The position numbers and the translations under genes were made by a program. The notes under the pieces were generated by a model, which did not search any database, had not been told where the DNA came from, and was given only the letters and a program-made list of their open reading frames with translations. This document shows positions 63,841-64,000 of a stretch of 64,000 nt of DNA, piece by piece. This stretch comes from Priestia aryabhattai B8W22 (GTDB lineage: Bacteria > Bacillota > Bacilli > Bacillales > Bacillaceae_H), in NCBI RefSeq assembly GCF_000956595.1, contig NZ_JYOO01000015.1:1-64000 (forward strand). The letters are read 5' to 3'. How positions within the stretch are numbered: the first letter of the stretch is position 1; the number at the start of each line of letters is the position of its first letter.

Positions 63841-64000
63841 TTAATAATAATAAGGGTAATATGGTGGGTACGGCGGATAATAATATGGTGGTGGATAACC
63901 GTAATAACCTGGACCTGCTAATGCACTTCCAAGAACTAATCCTCCAAGAAATGGAGCTCCAAAGCCAAAGCCGAACCCCGGACGGCCGAAGCCAAAACCA
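63841..64000 (-). CDS. Gly/Tyr/Pro-rich protein, C-terminal part only
   Basis: Open on the minus strand from the right edge of the window to a TAA at 63841-63843, 52 codons visible. The protein ends with a Gly/Phe stretch (GFGFGRPGFGFGFG), a short hydrophobic segment (APFLGGLVLGSALAG) and a Tyr/Pro tail (PPPYYYPPYPPYYPYYY). Same architecture as the 99-residue protein at 28143-28442, so possibly a paralogue. The 5' end is outside the window. Confidence 0.65.
   Translation of the reverse strand, partial: GFGFGRPGFGFGFGAPFLGGLVLGSALAGPGYYGYPPPYYYPPYPPYYPYYY

Overview
The window reads as chromosomal DNA of a Bacillaceae bacterium, most likely Priestia (Bacillus) megaterium. Nearly every gene has a close Bacillus relative, ribosome binding sites are of the strong AGGAGG type, and several GTG and TTG starts are used. 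Gene order follows the B. subtilis pdh-ykyA-def-rpoY-rnjA-ktrC and ykuD-ykuV neighbourhoods. These are interleaved with genes typical of P. megaterium (metH, ppx-ppk, cidAB, a YfiBC-type ABC exporter). The species call is inference from protein similarity and synteny recalled from memory. I see no rRNA, tRNA, CRISPR array, prophage or complete insertion sequence.

Layout. 1-8.5 kb: a small membrane protein, the pyruvate dehydrogenase operon pdhABCD (minus), the lipoprotein ykyA, a tiny YjcZ-type sporulation protein, peptide deformylase and a HAD phosphatase. 8.6-15.4 kb: a possible 23-residue cationic peptide gene, rpoY-rnjA, ktrC and a heterodimeric ABC exporter. 15.4-24.3 kb: a GC-rich interspersed repeat, a short 6-phosphogluconate dehydrogenase, then the yku block (ykuV, ykuU, ykuT, ykuS, dapL, dapH, ccpC, cbpB, ykuJ) and a glutaredoxin-like gene. 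24.3-33.6 kb: ykuI, fadH, ykuE, a Gly/Tyr/Pro-rich protein, the polyphosphate pair ppx-ppk, ykuD and ykyB. 33.6-41.7 kb: cheV, a TetR regulator, small proteins (one with an IDEAL domain), patA, a nitroreductase, an SDR enzyme, an acetyltransferase, an unknown 258-residue protein and a LysR regulator. 42.2-49.5 kb: cidAB, then the glucose PTS block (ptsI, ptsH, ptsG, glcT) and a membrane protein. 49.6-54 kb: a second full repeat, the riboflavin genes ribE-ribBA-ribH behind an FMN riboswitch, and ykvI. 54.3-60 kb: a SAM riboswitch, yitJ and cobalamin-dependent metH. 60-64 kb: a HAD phosphatase, three small proteins, an NCS2 purine permease and the end of another Gly/Tyr/Pro-rich gene.

How the genes work together. 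ptsI, ptsH and ptsG with the GlcT antiterminator form a glucose uptake and control circuit, and pdhABCD feeds the resulting pyruvate to acetyl-CoA. dapH and dapL are two steps of the acetylated lysine/diaminopimelate pathway. The rib and met transcription units are each headed by a riboswitch with its own terminator.

Main points for a second look. ptsG is broken by a one-base frameshift in an A6 run. A roughly 320-bp repeat family with a GC-rich hairpin core and a terminator-like end is present in two full and two reduced copies, plus one fragment. The rib operon has no ribD. There are structured non-coding stretches ahead of ykuT, ykyB, cidA and pdhA. A very small amphipathic peptide may be encoded upstream of rpoY, and a mini protein resembles one piece of a heme-copper oxidase.
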